A DNA stretch of 64,000 nucleotides from assembly GCA_964399775.1 (NCBI GenBank), contig CAYNSH010000003.1, positions 20,724 to 84,723 of the forward strand. Reading direction: 5' to 3'. The DNA is from Lenti-01 sp964399775. Its GTDB lineage: Bacteria > Verrucomicrobiota > Kiritimatiellia > CAIQIC01 > Lenti-01. Every line of letters begins with the position of its first letter. The first letter of the stretch is position 1. Under the pieces are notes generated by a model. It did not search any database, was not told where the DNA came from, and saw nothing but the letters and a program-made list of their open reading frames with translations. Both the position numbers and the translations under genes were made by a program. This document shows positions 7,850 through 16,108 of the stretch, piece by piece.

Positions 7850-9295
7850 TCAATCCCATTCCAGCAGGCGGCGCTGGCCCTGAAGGGCGCGGATGCCGGT
7901 CACGTCCTGCGTGACTTCCAAGCATCCGAGATAGTGTCCGGTCTGGCTGCGCACGGCGTAGTAGGCGATCAGGACGAAGGACCCGCCCAACTCCAGCCAG
8001 AACTGCGCCTTGTCGCGGCTGCCGTCCTTGAACGCCTTGAGAATCGCTTCCACCATGTGCACGCTTTTCTGGGGATGGCAGTTCTGGACGGCCCGGCCGA
8101 GCACCCCGGGGCTGCGCGGAAAGATCCGGTGGGCGTGGTCGGAGTAGAACCGGACGATGTCCTGGTCGTCCACGAAGGAGATTTCCACCGGCAGCGTCAC
8201 CAGCATGCGGTCCAACTGCTCCGGCGTCAGCGCGCCGGTGCTCAACGGGATGGTTCCCCCGGTCGCGGCCGGGGGCGCGGCCGGCGTGGCGGCGTGGGCG
8301 CCGGGCGTCCACTCGTTGCCGGGCTTCACGAACACGTAGCCGATGGCGTCGTCGCCGGTTCGGATTTCCGCCCACTCCGCTGGGGAAATTTTGTCCAGGG
8401 ACGCCGGGAAGAGGATTTTCTCCTCCTTGTAGATCATTTCGGATATCTGCCGGGCCAGTTCGAGGCCGTCGATGGCCGCCTGCCGCAGGTCGCCGGCGGT
8501 GATCGCGGCGCGCGCGGCCTTGAGGCGGGTGCGGATGTCGTCGTGGGCGGCCCACATGACCTTCGAGGGGGCGGTGAAGCCGTGCTTCTCCAGGGCCGGA
8601 AAGAGCTGGTTCTCCTTGCGCGCATAATGGGTTTCGACCCCGGCGAGTTCCTTCAGCGCGGCGGCCAGGGCGTCGGCGGCCGGCGGCGAATCGCTCTCCA
8701 CCGCCCGGCACAGCGCCGTCCAGCGGTTGGCCGATTCCTCCAGCGCCCGGTTCTCGGCCATGTAGGTGTGGACGGGGTGGCCCGGTGGCGGGGGAGGCGT
8801 CTCCTGCCGGTCGAGGCTTCCCCGGAACACGTTGACATGCACATCGCACAGCCGCTGGATGGATTCGACCGGCATGCCGCCGCGGATCAGCGCCTGTTCC
8901 ATCTCGGCGATTTCCGCCGCCGTGGCGGAGCCCGCCACGGCTTCGAACTCGCGGCGGGCCTCTTCCAACGACCCGCCGGCATGCAGCCTTTGGATGATGC
9001 CCTTGAGCGCGGCCACCTTCGCCGTCCGGTCGCCGGCCGCGTCGGCTTCCTCCACCGCGATTTCCGCGCCGGTGTGCTGTCGGACCAGGTCCGTCACCTT
9101 CGCGAGCAGCTCCGCGACGGGAACATCCGCCATGCCCGCTGCGCGTTCCAGCGACGCCATGCGCCCGAGCGTGGCGCGCATGGCCGGATTCTTCAGCGGG
9201 GCGAATGTAGGAAAGGCCTCGGCCAGCGGCTCGGTCAAAAAGGGAAAGGCTTCGGTCAACTCGTACACGTTTGTCTTCGGGCTGATGCGTTTCAT
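7850..9295 (-). CDS. DUF1858-DUF438-hemerythrin-PAS protein
   Basis: 481 residues. The N terminus (TNVYELTEAFPFLTEPLAEA) matches the DUF1858 type of small domain, followed by a DUF438-like region (ALKGIIQRLHAGGSLEEA). A hemerythrin HHE region lies at roughly 150-270 (YARKENQLFPALEKHGF, MWAAHDDIRTRL, MIYKEEKILFPASL), whose H and E residues would ligate a di-iron site. A C-terminal PAS domain at about 360-470 contains FVDDQDIVRFYSDHAHRIF. Such proteins are thought to sense oxygen, NO or redox state; the partner is unknown. The start at 9295 is chosen because GGAGG lies 7 bp upstream. No output domain is present. Confidence 0.85.
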   Translation of the reverse strand: MKRISPKTNVYELTEAFPFLTEPLAEAFPTFAPLKNPAMRATLGRMASLERAAGMADVPVAELLAKVTDLVRQHTGAEIAVEEADAAGDRTAKVAALKGIIQRLHAGGSLEEARREFEAVAGSATAAEIAEMEQALIRGGMPVESIQRLCDVHVNVFRGSLDRQETPPPPPGHPVHTYMAENRALEESANRWTALCRAVESDSPPAADALAAALKELAGVETHYARKENQLFPALEKHGFTAPSKVMWAAHDDIRTRLKAARAAITAGDLRQAAIDGLELARQISEMIYKEEKILFPASLDKISPAEWAEIRTGDDAIGYVFVKPGNEWTPGAHAATPAAPPAATGGTIPLSTGALTPEQLDRMLVTLPVEISFVDDQDIVRFYSDHAHRIFPRSPGVLGRAVQNCHPQKSVHMVEAILKAFKDGSRDKAQFWLELGGSFVLIAYYAVRSQTGHYLGCLEVTQDVTGIRALQGQRRLLEWD

Positions 9296-9374
9296 GTCAC
9301 GGCCTCCATGAATGGTTTCCACAGCACACCCTGTCGGGGATGAAATGTCAATTCCATGCCGCTGAACGCTCCGG

Positions 9375-10109
9375 CTACGGTCCCCGGACGGGCCAGACAT
9401 AGCGGAGGTTCGACTTCAGGACCGTATGGATGCTGTTCAGATACAGCCCCCAAGCAGCGTTCGGATTGGATTCGCTCGTGGTCGCTGTCCAGTAATACCA
9501 CGCATGGTTGCCGATGAACGGCGCACCCGGCCAGCCCTGCCAGGCCCGGTCGGGATCGCCGCAGAAGCGGCCCAAGGTATTCAGTTCCGCGGGCCGGAGC
9601 GGTCCGTCCGCGCCATCGCGGCGGTTCACATGGGGCAACCGCCAGTCGGCTCTGCCGGCAAAGACCAGGGCGTTGCAGAAATCCACGGCCTCCTGCCAGG
9701 CCATCATCTCGGAATTACCGGGCAATTCATGCGGCGCCTGCACCCACATCAGGCCCGTGGCCTGGTCGGTCACCGTCCCGTCGTCATGGTCCACATACCG
9801 GGGTTCCATGCCTACGGGGGTGGTACGTTCCACCACTCGAAAGAAGCGGCCAATCGGCACCGTGAGAGTATCTTCGTCCGATCGCAAATTCTGCATCGCG
9901 GTTGGCTCATGCCAATCCTCCGCCCCGGGCTCACCGTCGAGGTCCGGCCGGTACTGGATCGTGTAATATCGGTCCGGCCGGATGTTGGTCCACGTCAGGT
10001 AACCGCCCTCCTGCGAAACGATTTCCGGCTGGGCCACCGCCGGCCCGACACCCCATGTCCAGGCGGCCACCCCCGCCGCCAACGCTTGGGTCCAGATGCG
10101 TTGTTTCAT
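9375..10109 (-). CDS. Secreted DUF1566 (Lcl-type) domain protein
   Basis: 244 residues with a signal peptide (MKQRIWTQALAAGVAAWTWG, cleavage after AVAQ-PE). A short beta region (YLTWTNIRPDRYYTIQYRPD) resembles the repeat-like segments often found in secreted proteins of planctomycete/verrucomicrobial genomes. Residues from about 105 on form a DUF1566 domain: YVDHDDGTVTDQATGLMWVQ, WQEAVDFCNAL, ADWRLPHVNR, YYWTATTSE and the final YVWPVRG. DUF1566 domains have a C-type-lectin-like outline and occur in surface proteins; ligand unknown. AGAGGA precedes the ATG. Confidence 0.87.
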   Translation of the reverse strand: MKQRIWTQALAAGVAAWTWGVGPAVAQPEIVSQEGGYLTWTNIRPDRYYTIQYRPDLDGEPGAEDWHEPTAMQNLRSDEDTLTVPIGRFFRVVERTTPVGMEPRYVDHDDGTVTDQATGLMWVQAPHELPGNSEMMAWQEAVDFCNALVFAGRADWRLPHVNRRDGADGPLRPAELNTLGRFCGDPDRAWQGWPGAPFIGNHAWYYWTATTSESNPNAAWGLYLNSIHTVLKSNLRYVWPVRGP

Positions 10110-10261
10110 GTTCTATCCTCTCTTTCTGGCTCATCTCGTCCCATAAATGGAACATGATGGTGAGATTGCACTTTGACAAGCCTCAAGTCCCGACAGTCTC
10201 AAATCCCGGTGGCCGGGGTTGGCTTTGCAGATGACGCAACCATCGGATAGGGTGGGCTGCT

Positions 10262-10726
10262 ATGCATTCATGTCCGCGAGAAGTTTATTCCCGTCGCCCG
10301 GGCCTGGTTTCGCGCCTGCTGGTTGTGGGTCAGTTCATGCTGATGATCGGACTGGCTGCCACGTCGGACAGTCCGTCGGCGGGGGCGTTGGCCTGGATCG
10401 CGGCTGGCGGCGCCCTGGGCCTGTGGGCGCTTTTCGCCATGCCGCTTCGGCAGCTTCGGATCGTGCCGGAAGTGCATCCCCGCGGCCGTTTGGTGCGCCG
10501 GGGACCCTATCGCTGGATCCGCCATCCCATGTATCTCGCCGTCCTTCTCGTGGCGGTCGGGCTCGCGGCGACAGCCCCCGTTCCGCCACGCCTCGTCATG
10601 GCCCTCGCGCTGGCTGTTTTGCTGGTGGTGAAACAGTTGCGGGAGGAAAAGCTGCTCTGCGCCGCCTATCCGGACTACGCCGGCTACCAGGCGGACACCT
10701 GGCGCCTCGTGCCGTGGGTCTGGTAG
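10262..10726 (+). CDS. Isoprenylcysteine methyltransferase-like membrane protein
   Basis: 154 residues with three or four transmembrane segments and the ICMT/PEMT family C-terminal signature: GPYRWIRHPMYLAVLLVAVG, then LREEKLLCAAYPDYAGYQAD and WRLVPWVW. In this family the RHP and EE motifs shape the S-adenosylmethionine pocket at the membrane face. Bacterial members methylate lipids or small molecules; the substrate is not known. Spacing to its neighbours does not suggest an operon. A palindrome followed by five T residues lies 74 bp past the stop and could terminate transcription. Confidence 0.85.
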   Translation: MHSCPREVYSRRPGLVSRLLVVGQFMLMIGLAATSDSPSAGALAWIAAGGALGLWALFAMPLRQLRIVPEVHPRGRLVRRGPYRWIRHPMYLAVLLVAVGLAATAPVPPRLVMALALAVLLVVKQLREEKLLCAAYPDYAGYQADTWRLVPWVW

Positions 10727-10799
10727 CCCCGTGCCGTGACGGCGGCTACGCTGGCGCATGCTCTGTACAAGACGTCCGGATAGCCACAGGCAAGAAATG

Positions 10800-10826
10800 A
10801 TCACACTTAATTAAGTGTGATGTTTT
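10800..10826 (+). terminator. Palindrome plus T-run, probable terminator
   Basis: A perfect 22-bp inverted repeat at 10800-10821 (arms ATCACACTTAA/TTAAGTGTGAT) is followed on the plus strand by GTTTTT. It sits between the plus-strand methyltransferase-like gene and the convergent release-factor-like gene. The stem is AT-rich, so termination may be weak; an operator-like use cannot be excluded. Confidence 0.5.
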
Positions 10827-10835
10827 TGGGGTGGC

Positions 10836-11252
10836 TCAAATTTCGGGGGTTGGTTTTTTGCGCAGAGCTTTTTTGGCGCCGTGTTGTTTCTTAGCGTCGA
10901 CCATGAGGGCGGTTTGGCGGCGGGAGCGGCGCCGTTTCTGGCGGCGGATTTTTTCGCGCTCCTGCTGCTTGCGTGATTTCTCGCCGCGGATGGCTTCGGC
11001 GATCTTGTCGCAGAGTTCGCGCCGGGCGAGGAACCGGTTCATGGCCTGGGAGCGTTCGCGCGCGCATTTGACCTCCAGCCCGGTGGGCCGGTGCCGCAAA
11101 CAGACCGTCGAGGAGGTCTTGTTGGTTTTCTGTCCGCCGGGCCCGCCGCCGCGGATGAATTTTTCGTCCAAGTCAGCCTCGGTGACGCCGAGCGATTCCA
11201 TCCGCCGGAGCAGGCGGGTTTCGGTATCAGGATGGACGGGAAACAGGCTCAT
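10836..11252 (-). CDS. Peptide chain release factor-like protein (GGQ)
   Basis: 138 residues made of the class-I release-factor catalytic domain only. The GGQ motif is intact within FIRGGGPGGQKTNKTSSTV (about residues 32-50), preceded by the DLDEK segment. It lacks the codon-recognition domain of RF1/RF2. The C terminus is a long lysine/arginine-rich tail (KSRKQQEREKIRRQKRRRSR) as in ArfB/YaeJ-like rescue factors, where a basic tail probes the empty mRNA channel of stalled ribosomes. A rescue peptidyl-tRNA hydrolase role is therefore likely, though the sequence is closer to the generic small release-factor family than to E. coli ArfB. GAGGT precedes the ATG. Confidence 0.85.
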   Translation of the reverse strand: MSLFPVHPDTETRLLRRMESLGVTEADLDEKFIRGGGPGGQKTNKTSSTVCLRHRPTGLEVKCARERSQAMNRFLARRELCDKIAEAIRGEKSRKQQEREKIRRQKRRRSRRQTALMVDAKKQHGAKKALRKKPTPEI

Positions 11253-11332
11253 GGGACCTCATGTGACGATCGGGAAGGTAGCCGATGAAGGCGGCGGGGG
11301 GCAAGGCGGTTGATGCCGCCGGTGGAACGGGA

Positions 11333-11363
11333 TTGCGTGGAAGGGCTGGAAGTTCCATACTGT
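11333..11363 (+). promoter_or_regulatory. Candidate promoter for thrC
   Basis: TTGCGT at 11333-11338 and TACTGT at 11358-11363 are spaced 19 bp apart, and the thrC ATG follows only 7 bp after the -10-like box. No Shine-Dalgarno sequence is present. If real, transcription would start at or within a few bases of the ATG, giving a leaderless message. Box quality is modest. Confidence 0.35.
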
Positions 11364-11370
11364 AACGCCT

Positions 11371-12633
11371 ATGAAGACAAGTTCATTCAGCGGATATCGG
11401 TGCTACGCATGTGCAACGGAACAGGGCGCGGATTTTGGCGGGTATGTGTGCCCGGCCTGCGGGGGGAATCTGGCCGTGCGCCTGGCCTGGCCGGAACCGG
11501 CCACGGGCCGGTGGTGGGTGGATGAGGGCCGCCGGGATATTTTTCGCTACCGGGCGCTGTTGCCGGTGTCGCGATTGGACCTGGCGTCGCCGTTGCGCGT
11601 GGGCATGACGCCGCTGTATGCCGCGCCGCGTCTGGGCGCATCGGTCGGCCTGGAGCGCTGCTATGTCAAGGATGACGGGCAGAATCCGAGCGGATCGTTC
11701 AAGGATCGCGCGGGGGCGGTGGCGCTGGTGCGGGCGCGGGAGACGGGTGCCGCGGTCCTGTGTGGCGCCAGCACCGGCAATGCGGGCAGTTCGATGGCCT
11801 GCCTGGCGGCGAGCGTGGGGATGCCCTGCGTGATCTTCGTTCCGGAAACCGCCCCGCCGGCCAAAATCGCCCAGTTGCTGGTGTTCGGCGCGACGGTCCT
11901 GGCGGTGCAGGGGACGTATGACGCCGCCTTTGACCTGTGCATGGAGGTGTGCGCCCGGCGCGGATGGTTCAACCGCAACACGGGCTACAATCCCTTTACC
12001 CGCGAAGGCAAGAAAACGGTGGCCTTCGAGATCTACGAGCAGCTCGGGGAGATCCCGGACTGGGTCGTGGTGGCCACGGGCGACGGGAATATCCTCACCG
12101 GGACCTGGAAGGGCTTCTGCGACTTGAAGGAAGCGGGCATTGTGGACAAGACGCCGAAGATGCTCTGCGCGCAATCCGAGGAAAGCGCGGCCATCAGCCG
12201 GGCGGTCTGGACCCGGCAACAGGCGGGCGCGGATGCGCCGGATTGGAGAAGCGTGGAGGTGGCGCCGGTGCAGGCGACGACCCTTGCCGATTCGATTTCG
12301 GTGGATGCGCCGCGGGACGGGCTGGCGGCGGTGCGTGCAGTCATCGAATCGGGCGGCGCGGCGGTGACGGTGCCGGATGCCGACATTCTGGCGGCGATCC
12401 CGCATTTGGCGCGCGGGGCGGGGGTGTTTGCGGAGCCGGCAGCCTCGTGCGCGTGGGCGGCGCTGAAAAAGGCGGCGCGGGAGGGCGTGGTGCGGCCGGA
12501 GGAAACGGTGGTCTGCCTGTGCACTGGCAATGGACTGAAAGACGTGGCCAGTGCGCGCAAAGCGGCGGGCGAACCCATCTCGGTGGCGGCGAACGTGGAG
12601 GCCGCCATGGCCGCGACGGACCCTCTCGGGTAA
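11371..12633 (+). CDS. thrC: Threonine synthase
   Basis: PLP enzyme that converts O-phosphohomoserine to threonine. 420 residues. An N-terminal zinc-ribbon-like segment (CYAC at 11-14, CPAC at 27-30) precedes the core, as in many threonine synthases of this class. The PLP lysine lies in NPSGSFKDRAGAVAL (about K111), the substrate loop is CGASTGNAGSSMACLAA, and the phosphate-binding glycine segment is VVATGDGNIL. GYNPFTREGKKT and the C-terminal VCLCTGNGLKDV complete the pattern. No other threonine-pathway gene is adjacent. The gene has no visible ribosome-binding site and probably its own promoter at 11333-11363. Confidence 0.95.
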   Translation: MKTSSFSGYRCYACATEQGADFGGYVCPACGGNLAVRLAWPEPATGRWWVDEGRRDIFRYRALLPVSRLDLASPLRVGMTPLYAAPRLGASVGLERCYVKDDGQNPSGSFKDRAGAVALVRARETGAAVLCGASTGNAGSSMACLAASVGMPCVIFVPETAPPAKIAQLLVFGATVLAVQGTYDAAFDLCMEVCARRGWFNRNTGYNPFTREGKKTVAFEIYEQLGEIPDWVVVATGDGNILTGTWKGFCDLKEAGIVDKTPKMLCAQSEESAAISRAVWTRQQAGADAPDWRSVEVAPVQATTLADSISVDAPRDGLAAVRAVIESGGAAVTVPDADILAAIPHLARGAGVFAEPAASCAWAALKKAAREGVVRPEETVVCLCTGNGLKDVASARKAAGEPISVAANVEAAMAATDPLG

Positions 12634-12890
12634 GACGGCGACGGATCGGGCTGGGAAGGAACACGGCCGGGGGCACAATATCGTTGCCGCCATCTTTGGA
12701 GCCGGCACGCCCCCGTGCCGGGATCCCAACAGCCCCCGACGGGGGCGTCGGGTCTCCATCTTGGGTGACGATATTCAACACCGCTTGACCTGCGATCTCG
12801 CGACGGCCGCCGGCGTCGCCCCCATCCCTCTCCGGTGGCCCTCCGCCTCGCCGCGGCTACCTGGGCAGTTGAGAACAACCCCCGGAACGG
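12634..12890. other. Non-coding stretch with GC hairpins between thrC and era
   Basis: This first part of the 447-bp convergent thrC-era gap has no plausible gene. It carries two strong GC hairpins: CCGGCACG-CCCC-CGTGCCGG at 12702-12721 and CCCGACG-GGGG-CGTCGGG at 12735-12752, related to those at 7768-7830. The remainder shows no recognisable signal. The palindrome array follows directly. Confidence 0.6.
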
Positions 12891-13075
12891 TTTCCACAGC
12901 GTGGAAACACGGCTGGTCCCGCTTCAGCGGGATTTTCCATGCTGTGGAAAAATCGGCGAAAAGTTTTCCATGCTGTGGAAAAATCGGCGAAAAGTTTTCC
13001 ATGCTGTGGAAAAATCGGCGAAAAGTTTTCCATGCCGTGGAAAAATCGGCGAAAAGTTTTCCATGCCGTGGAAAA
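12891..13075. repeat. Tandem array of TTTTCCA-TGGAAAA palindromes (31-bp period)
   Basis: Six copies of a palindrome of form TTTTCCAyGCyGTGGAAAA. The first (12891-12907, TTTCCACAGCGTGGAAA) stands apart. Five more start at 12933, 12964, 12995, 13026 and 13057, as an exact 31-bp tandem repeat whose spacer is ATCGGCGAAAAG. The first-to-second distance is about 42 bp. All distances are near whole helical turns, so all sites face the same side of the DNA. The array lies between convergent thrC and era and ends 5 bp before the era stop. The same palindrome recurs at 53134-53289 and 60747-60765. Confidence 0.9.
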
Positions 13076-13080
13076 CGGCC

Positions 13081-14016
13081 TCAGCCCTGGACGTAGCCGA
13101 ATTTTTTGAGCAACCAGTAGTTGCGGGACCAGTTGGGCTCGACCTTGACCCAGAGTTCGAGTTTGTGGGGTTTATCGAAGATGGCGGCGAGGTCTTTCTG
13201 GGCGGCGTGCCGGATGTCGCGGATCATTTTGGCGCGTTGGCCGATCACGATGGGCCGCTGGGAGTTTTTTTCGACATAGATGGTGGCGGCCACCTGGACG
13301 GACGTATCGGCGTCTTCGATGGAGTCGACGGCGACGGCGATGGCATGGGGCAGTTCCTTGGTCAGGCGCTGATTGATCTGGGCGCGGATGACATCGGCGA
13401 TGAAAAACGGCCGCGGGTCGTCGGTGAGCATGTCGGGGGGGAAGAGGGGGGGCGCCTCGGGCAGGGCGTCGCGCAGGGCGGCGAGCAGTTCGGGCAGGCC
13501 GTCGCCGGTGGCGGCGGAGGTTTCGAACCAGCGCAACGGCGGCGGGGTGAAGTCGGGATTCCGCGCGCGAATGGTTTGGAGGATCTCGGTCCAGGCGGAT
13601 TCGTAGGCGGCGCGGCGCAGGCCCAGGTCGGTTTTGTTGAGGACGGCGAAAATGGGTTCGATCTCGCCGGCGAGTTTTTTCATCCAGCCGAGGTCTTCAT
13701 CGTACGGCGCGACGGAGGCGTCGAGCAGCAGCAGAACGGCATCGGCCCCGGTGACCAGGCCGCGGGCCGTGCGGTTGAGCATGGAGCTGAGCGAATGGGT
13801 GGCGCGCCGGATGCCCGGGGTGTCGAGGAATACGATTTGGTATCCGTCTTGGGTGAGGATGCCGCGGACGGGGCGGCGCGTGGTCTGGGCGACGGGCGAA
13901 ACCACCGAGACCTTTTCGCCGAGCAGCGCATTGAGCAGAGAGGATTTGCCGGTATTGGCGCGGCCCACCAGGGTCACCATGCCGGCGCGGTGGGGAACTG
14001 GAGTGGATTCGCTCAT
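13081..14016 (-). CDS. era: GTPase Era
   Basis: Essential GTPase that binds 16S rRNA and the 30S subunit during ribosome maturation. 311 residues. G1 is GRANTGKSS (about residues 18-26), G3 is DTPG in FLDTPGIRRATHSL, G4 is NKTD and G5 is SAATG. The C terminus has the KH RNA-binding domain (AATIYVEKNSQRPIVIGQ, then MIRDIRHAAQKDLAAI) and ends in LWVKVEPNWSRN. The ATG at 14016 is preferred because the conserved N terminus starts just after it. It follows the minus-strand metallo-beta-lactamase gene by 10 bp and is probably co-transcribed. Confidence 0.96.
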   Translation of the reverse strand: MSESTPVPHRAGMVTLVGRANTGKSSLLNALLGEKVSVVSPVAQTTRRPVRGILTQDGYQIVFLDTPGIRRATHSLSSMLNRTARGLVTGADAVLLLLDASVAPYDEDLGWMKKLAGEIEPIFAVLNKTDLGLRRAAYESAWTEILQTIRARNPDFTPPPLRWFETSAATGDGLPELLAALRDALPEAPPLFPPDMLTDDPRPFFIADVIRAQINQRLTKELPHAIAVAVDSIEDADTSVQVAATIYVEKNSQRPIVIGQRAKMIRDIRHAAQKDLAAIFDKPHKLELWVKVEPNWSRNYWLLKKFGYVQG

Positions 14017-14026
14017 GGGGGGCGGA

Positions 14027-15418
14027 TCAATCGAAGTCCACGACATCGCCGTTGACGGGCAGGCCGACGGCCACCTTGAGGTCGTCGCGCAGGAGCTGGG
14101 CGAAGGCTTCGCGCTGATCCTGCTCGCCATGGACCAGATAGACCTGCCGGGGCTTGGCGGCGCGGACGTAGCGCAGCAGTTCGGTCCGGTCGGCGTGGGC
14201 GCTGAAGGCGTGCAGGGTGTCGACCTCGGCCTTGACGGTGAATTCGTCGCCGAAGATGCGGACCTTGGGCTGTTTTTCCTGGAGGCGGCGGCCGAGGGTG
14301 TGCATGGCCTGGTAGCCGACGAGCAGCACGAGATTCTTTTCGTTTTCGATGCCGTGCTTGAGATGGTGGAGGATGCGGCCGTGTTCGCACATGCCCGAGG
14401 CGGCCAGAACGATCGACGGTTTGTTGGAGGAGGTGATGGCCTTGGAGTCCTCGACGGATTCGGTGAAGTGGAGCCAGTCGGGGGTCATGACGGAGCCGAC
14501 GTGGTTCTGGAGGTCGTGGAATTCTTCGTCGAGATAGGCCTGGCTTTGCTCGAACACCCGGGAGATGGCCTGGGCCATCGGGCTGTCGAGGTAGATGGGG
14601 ACATCCGGGATTTGCTTGCGGGCGCGGAGCTGGGCGAGGAGGTAGACGATTTCCTGGGCGCGGCCGAGGGCGAAGGTCGGGATCAGGACCTTGCCGCCGC
14701 GGGAGAGGGCGCGGTCGATGGCCTTGCGCAGGTCTTCGCGTTCGTTCAAGGCGTTTTCGTGGTGCCGGTCGCCGTAGGTGCTTTCGCAGATGACGATGTC
14801 GACATCCTCCATTTGGACGGGATCGTTGATCAGCGGCAGGTTGTAGCGCCCGAGGTCGAAGACGAGGCCGATGCGCAGGGGGGGGCGCCCGGCGCGGGGG
14901 ATTTCGAGGCGGGCGAGGGCGGCGCCGAGGATGTGTCCGGCATCCACATGCGTCAGGGTGACGCCGCCGGGCAGGGAGACGGGGGTCTCATAGGGATGGG
15001 GGCGAACGAGCGTGAGCGCCTCTTCCGCATCTTCGAGAGTGTAGAGGGGTACGATGGGCGGCAGACCACGGCGATTGGTCTTCTGGTTCAGGTAGGCGGC
15101 ATCCCCCTCGTGGATGCGGGCGGAGTCGCGCAGCATGATGGGCAGGAGATCGGCCGTGGCGATGGTGGTATGGATGGGATTGCGGTAGCCATTCTTGGCC
15201 AGCGTGGGGATGTTGCCGCAGTGGTCGATGTGGGCGTGGGAGAGGGCCATCGCGGCGATGTCGGCCGGATCGAACCCGAGGTTGCGGTTGATCTCGTTGG
15301 CTTCCTTGCGGCGGCCCTGGAACAGACCGCAGTCAAACAGGAGCCGGGTGGCCTCGGTTTCCAGCACGTGCTTGGAGCCGGTTACCTGATTCGTGCCGCC
15401 GAGAAAATGCCACTTCAT
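14027..15418 (-). CDS. MBL-fold RNA-processing exonuclease/endonuclease (CPSF/Ysh1-like)
   Basis: 463 residues of the beta-CASP metallo-beta-lactamase family. The metal-binding motif ALSHAHIDHCGNIP is at about residues 58-71. The beta-CASP region carries VLIPTFALGRAQEIVYLL and PIYLDSPMAQAISRVF, and KPSIVLAASGMCEHGRILHH supplies a further motif. The RMMBL C-terminal domain ends the protein (FTVKAEVDTLHAFSAHADRT). Relatives cleave or trim RNA; in bacteria lacking RNase J they may contribute to mRNA turnover. The ATG at 15418 begins the conserved strand MKWHFLGGTNQVTGS. It lies upstream of era on the same strand, a sensible partnership in RNA metabolism. Confidence 0.92.
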   Translation of the reverse strand: MKWHFLGGTNQVTGSKHVLETEATRLLFDCGLFQGRRKEANEINRNLGFDPADIAAMALSHAHIDHCGNIPTLAKNGYRNPIHTTIATADLLPIMLRDSARIHEGDAAYLNQKTNRRGLPPIVPLYTLEDAEEALTLVRPHPYETPVSLPGGVTLTHVDAGHILGAALARLEIPRAGRPPLRIGLVFDLGRYNLPLINDPVQMEDVDIVICESTYGDRHHENALNEREDLRKAIDRALSRGGKVLIPTFALGRAQEIVYLLAQLRARKQIPDVPIYLDSPMAQAISRVFEQSQAYLDEEFHDLQNHVGSVMTPDWLHFTESVEDSKAITSSNKPSIVLAASGMCEHGRILHHLKHGIENEKNLVLLVGYQAMHTLGRRLQEKQPKVRIFGDEFTVKAEVDTLHAFSAHADRTELLRYVRAAKPRQVYLVHGEQDQREAFAQLLRDDLKVAVGLPVNGDVVDFD

Positions 15419-15538
15419 GCTGGGTCCTTGGTTGTGGGGTCGATTGCGTTTGGAACACCCACGATAGCAGGAATCGAGGGGTGGCCGCAAGGACGCAGCG
15501 GCCGTGCGTCGCCTGCGGGCCCGCCCGTGGCTGCCGCG

Positions 15539-16108
15539 TCAGGGCGCGGTGGGGGGCGGTTGGGCCAGGTAGTCGCGGATGGGCACGCCGTCCAGATACA
15601 GGTCTTCGATCACGCCAAAGCCCCGCTGGATGCGGACGTTCACGAAAGCGGTGCGGTTGGTGGGATGGTTGTGGCGCAGATAGGCGCGTTCGGCCTCGGG
15701 GGCTTCGGTTTCCTTCATGTAGAGGCGGTCAAACGGGATGTGTAGGAAGGCATTGGTGTGCGAACTCAGGTAGGCGATGCGGGTGGAGAGATAGGCGCCG
15801 GATGCGGGCCGTTCACGCTGGATGCCGGAAAAGAAGGCATAGCCGTCCTCATCCTCGGATAGGATGGCATGCACGCGCTGGCGCCGGGAATATCCATGAT
15901 CCGGGGGCAGGCCCACCGACCGTTGATTGAAGGACAGCGCGACATAGCGTCCGCGGAAGGCGTCGTAGGGATCCACCGGCGCGGTTCGGAACCGAAAGGT
16001 CTCTCCGTGGCGCAGGGCGGATTCGCGCTTGGCGATCATCGCGGCGGGAACGACGAGTTGCACGAGGGCCGCCACGGCGAACAGCAGCAGGATGGGTTTG
16101 GTTTTCAC
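15539..16108 (-). CDS. GDYXXLXY family protein
   Basis: 189 residues starting at a GTG that overlaps the stop of the upstream DUF2157 gene (GTGA). An N-terminal membrane anchor (ILLLFAVAALVQLVVPAAMI) is followed by the domain-defining motif in a slightly altered form: DPYDAFRGRYVALSF instead of GDYXXLXY. GDYXXLXY proteins are usually found right next to DUF2157/DUF4401 membrane proteins, as here. Their role is unknown; a periplasmic or extracytoplasmic partner of the membrane protein is likely. The coupling of start and stop codons argues for equimolar production. Confidence 0.85.
   Translation of the reverse strand: MKTKPILLLFAVAALVQLVVPAAMIAKRESALRHGETFRFRTAPVDPYDAFRGRYVALSFNQRSVGLPPDHGYSRRQRVHAILSEDEDGYAFFSGIQRERPASGAYLSTRIAYLSSHTNAFLHIPFDRLYMKETEAPEAERAYLRHNHPTNRTAFVNVRIQRGFGVIEDLYLDGVPIRDYLAQPPPTAP

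Noticed and set aside
12933..13075. CRISPR-like array (31-bp repeats)
   Set aside because: The 31-bp units are head-to-tail with no variable spacers between them, each unit is a palindrome plus a constant linker, and no cas gene is near. It is a tandem palindrome array, not CRISPR.
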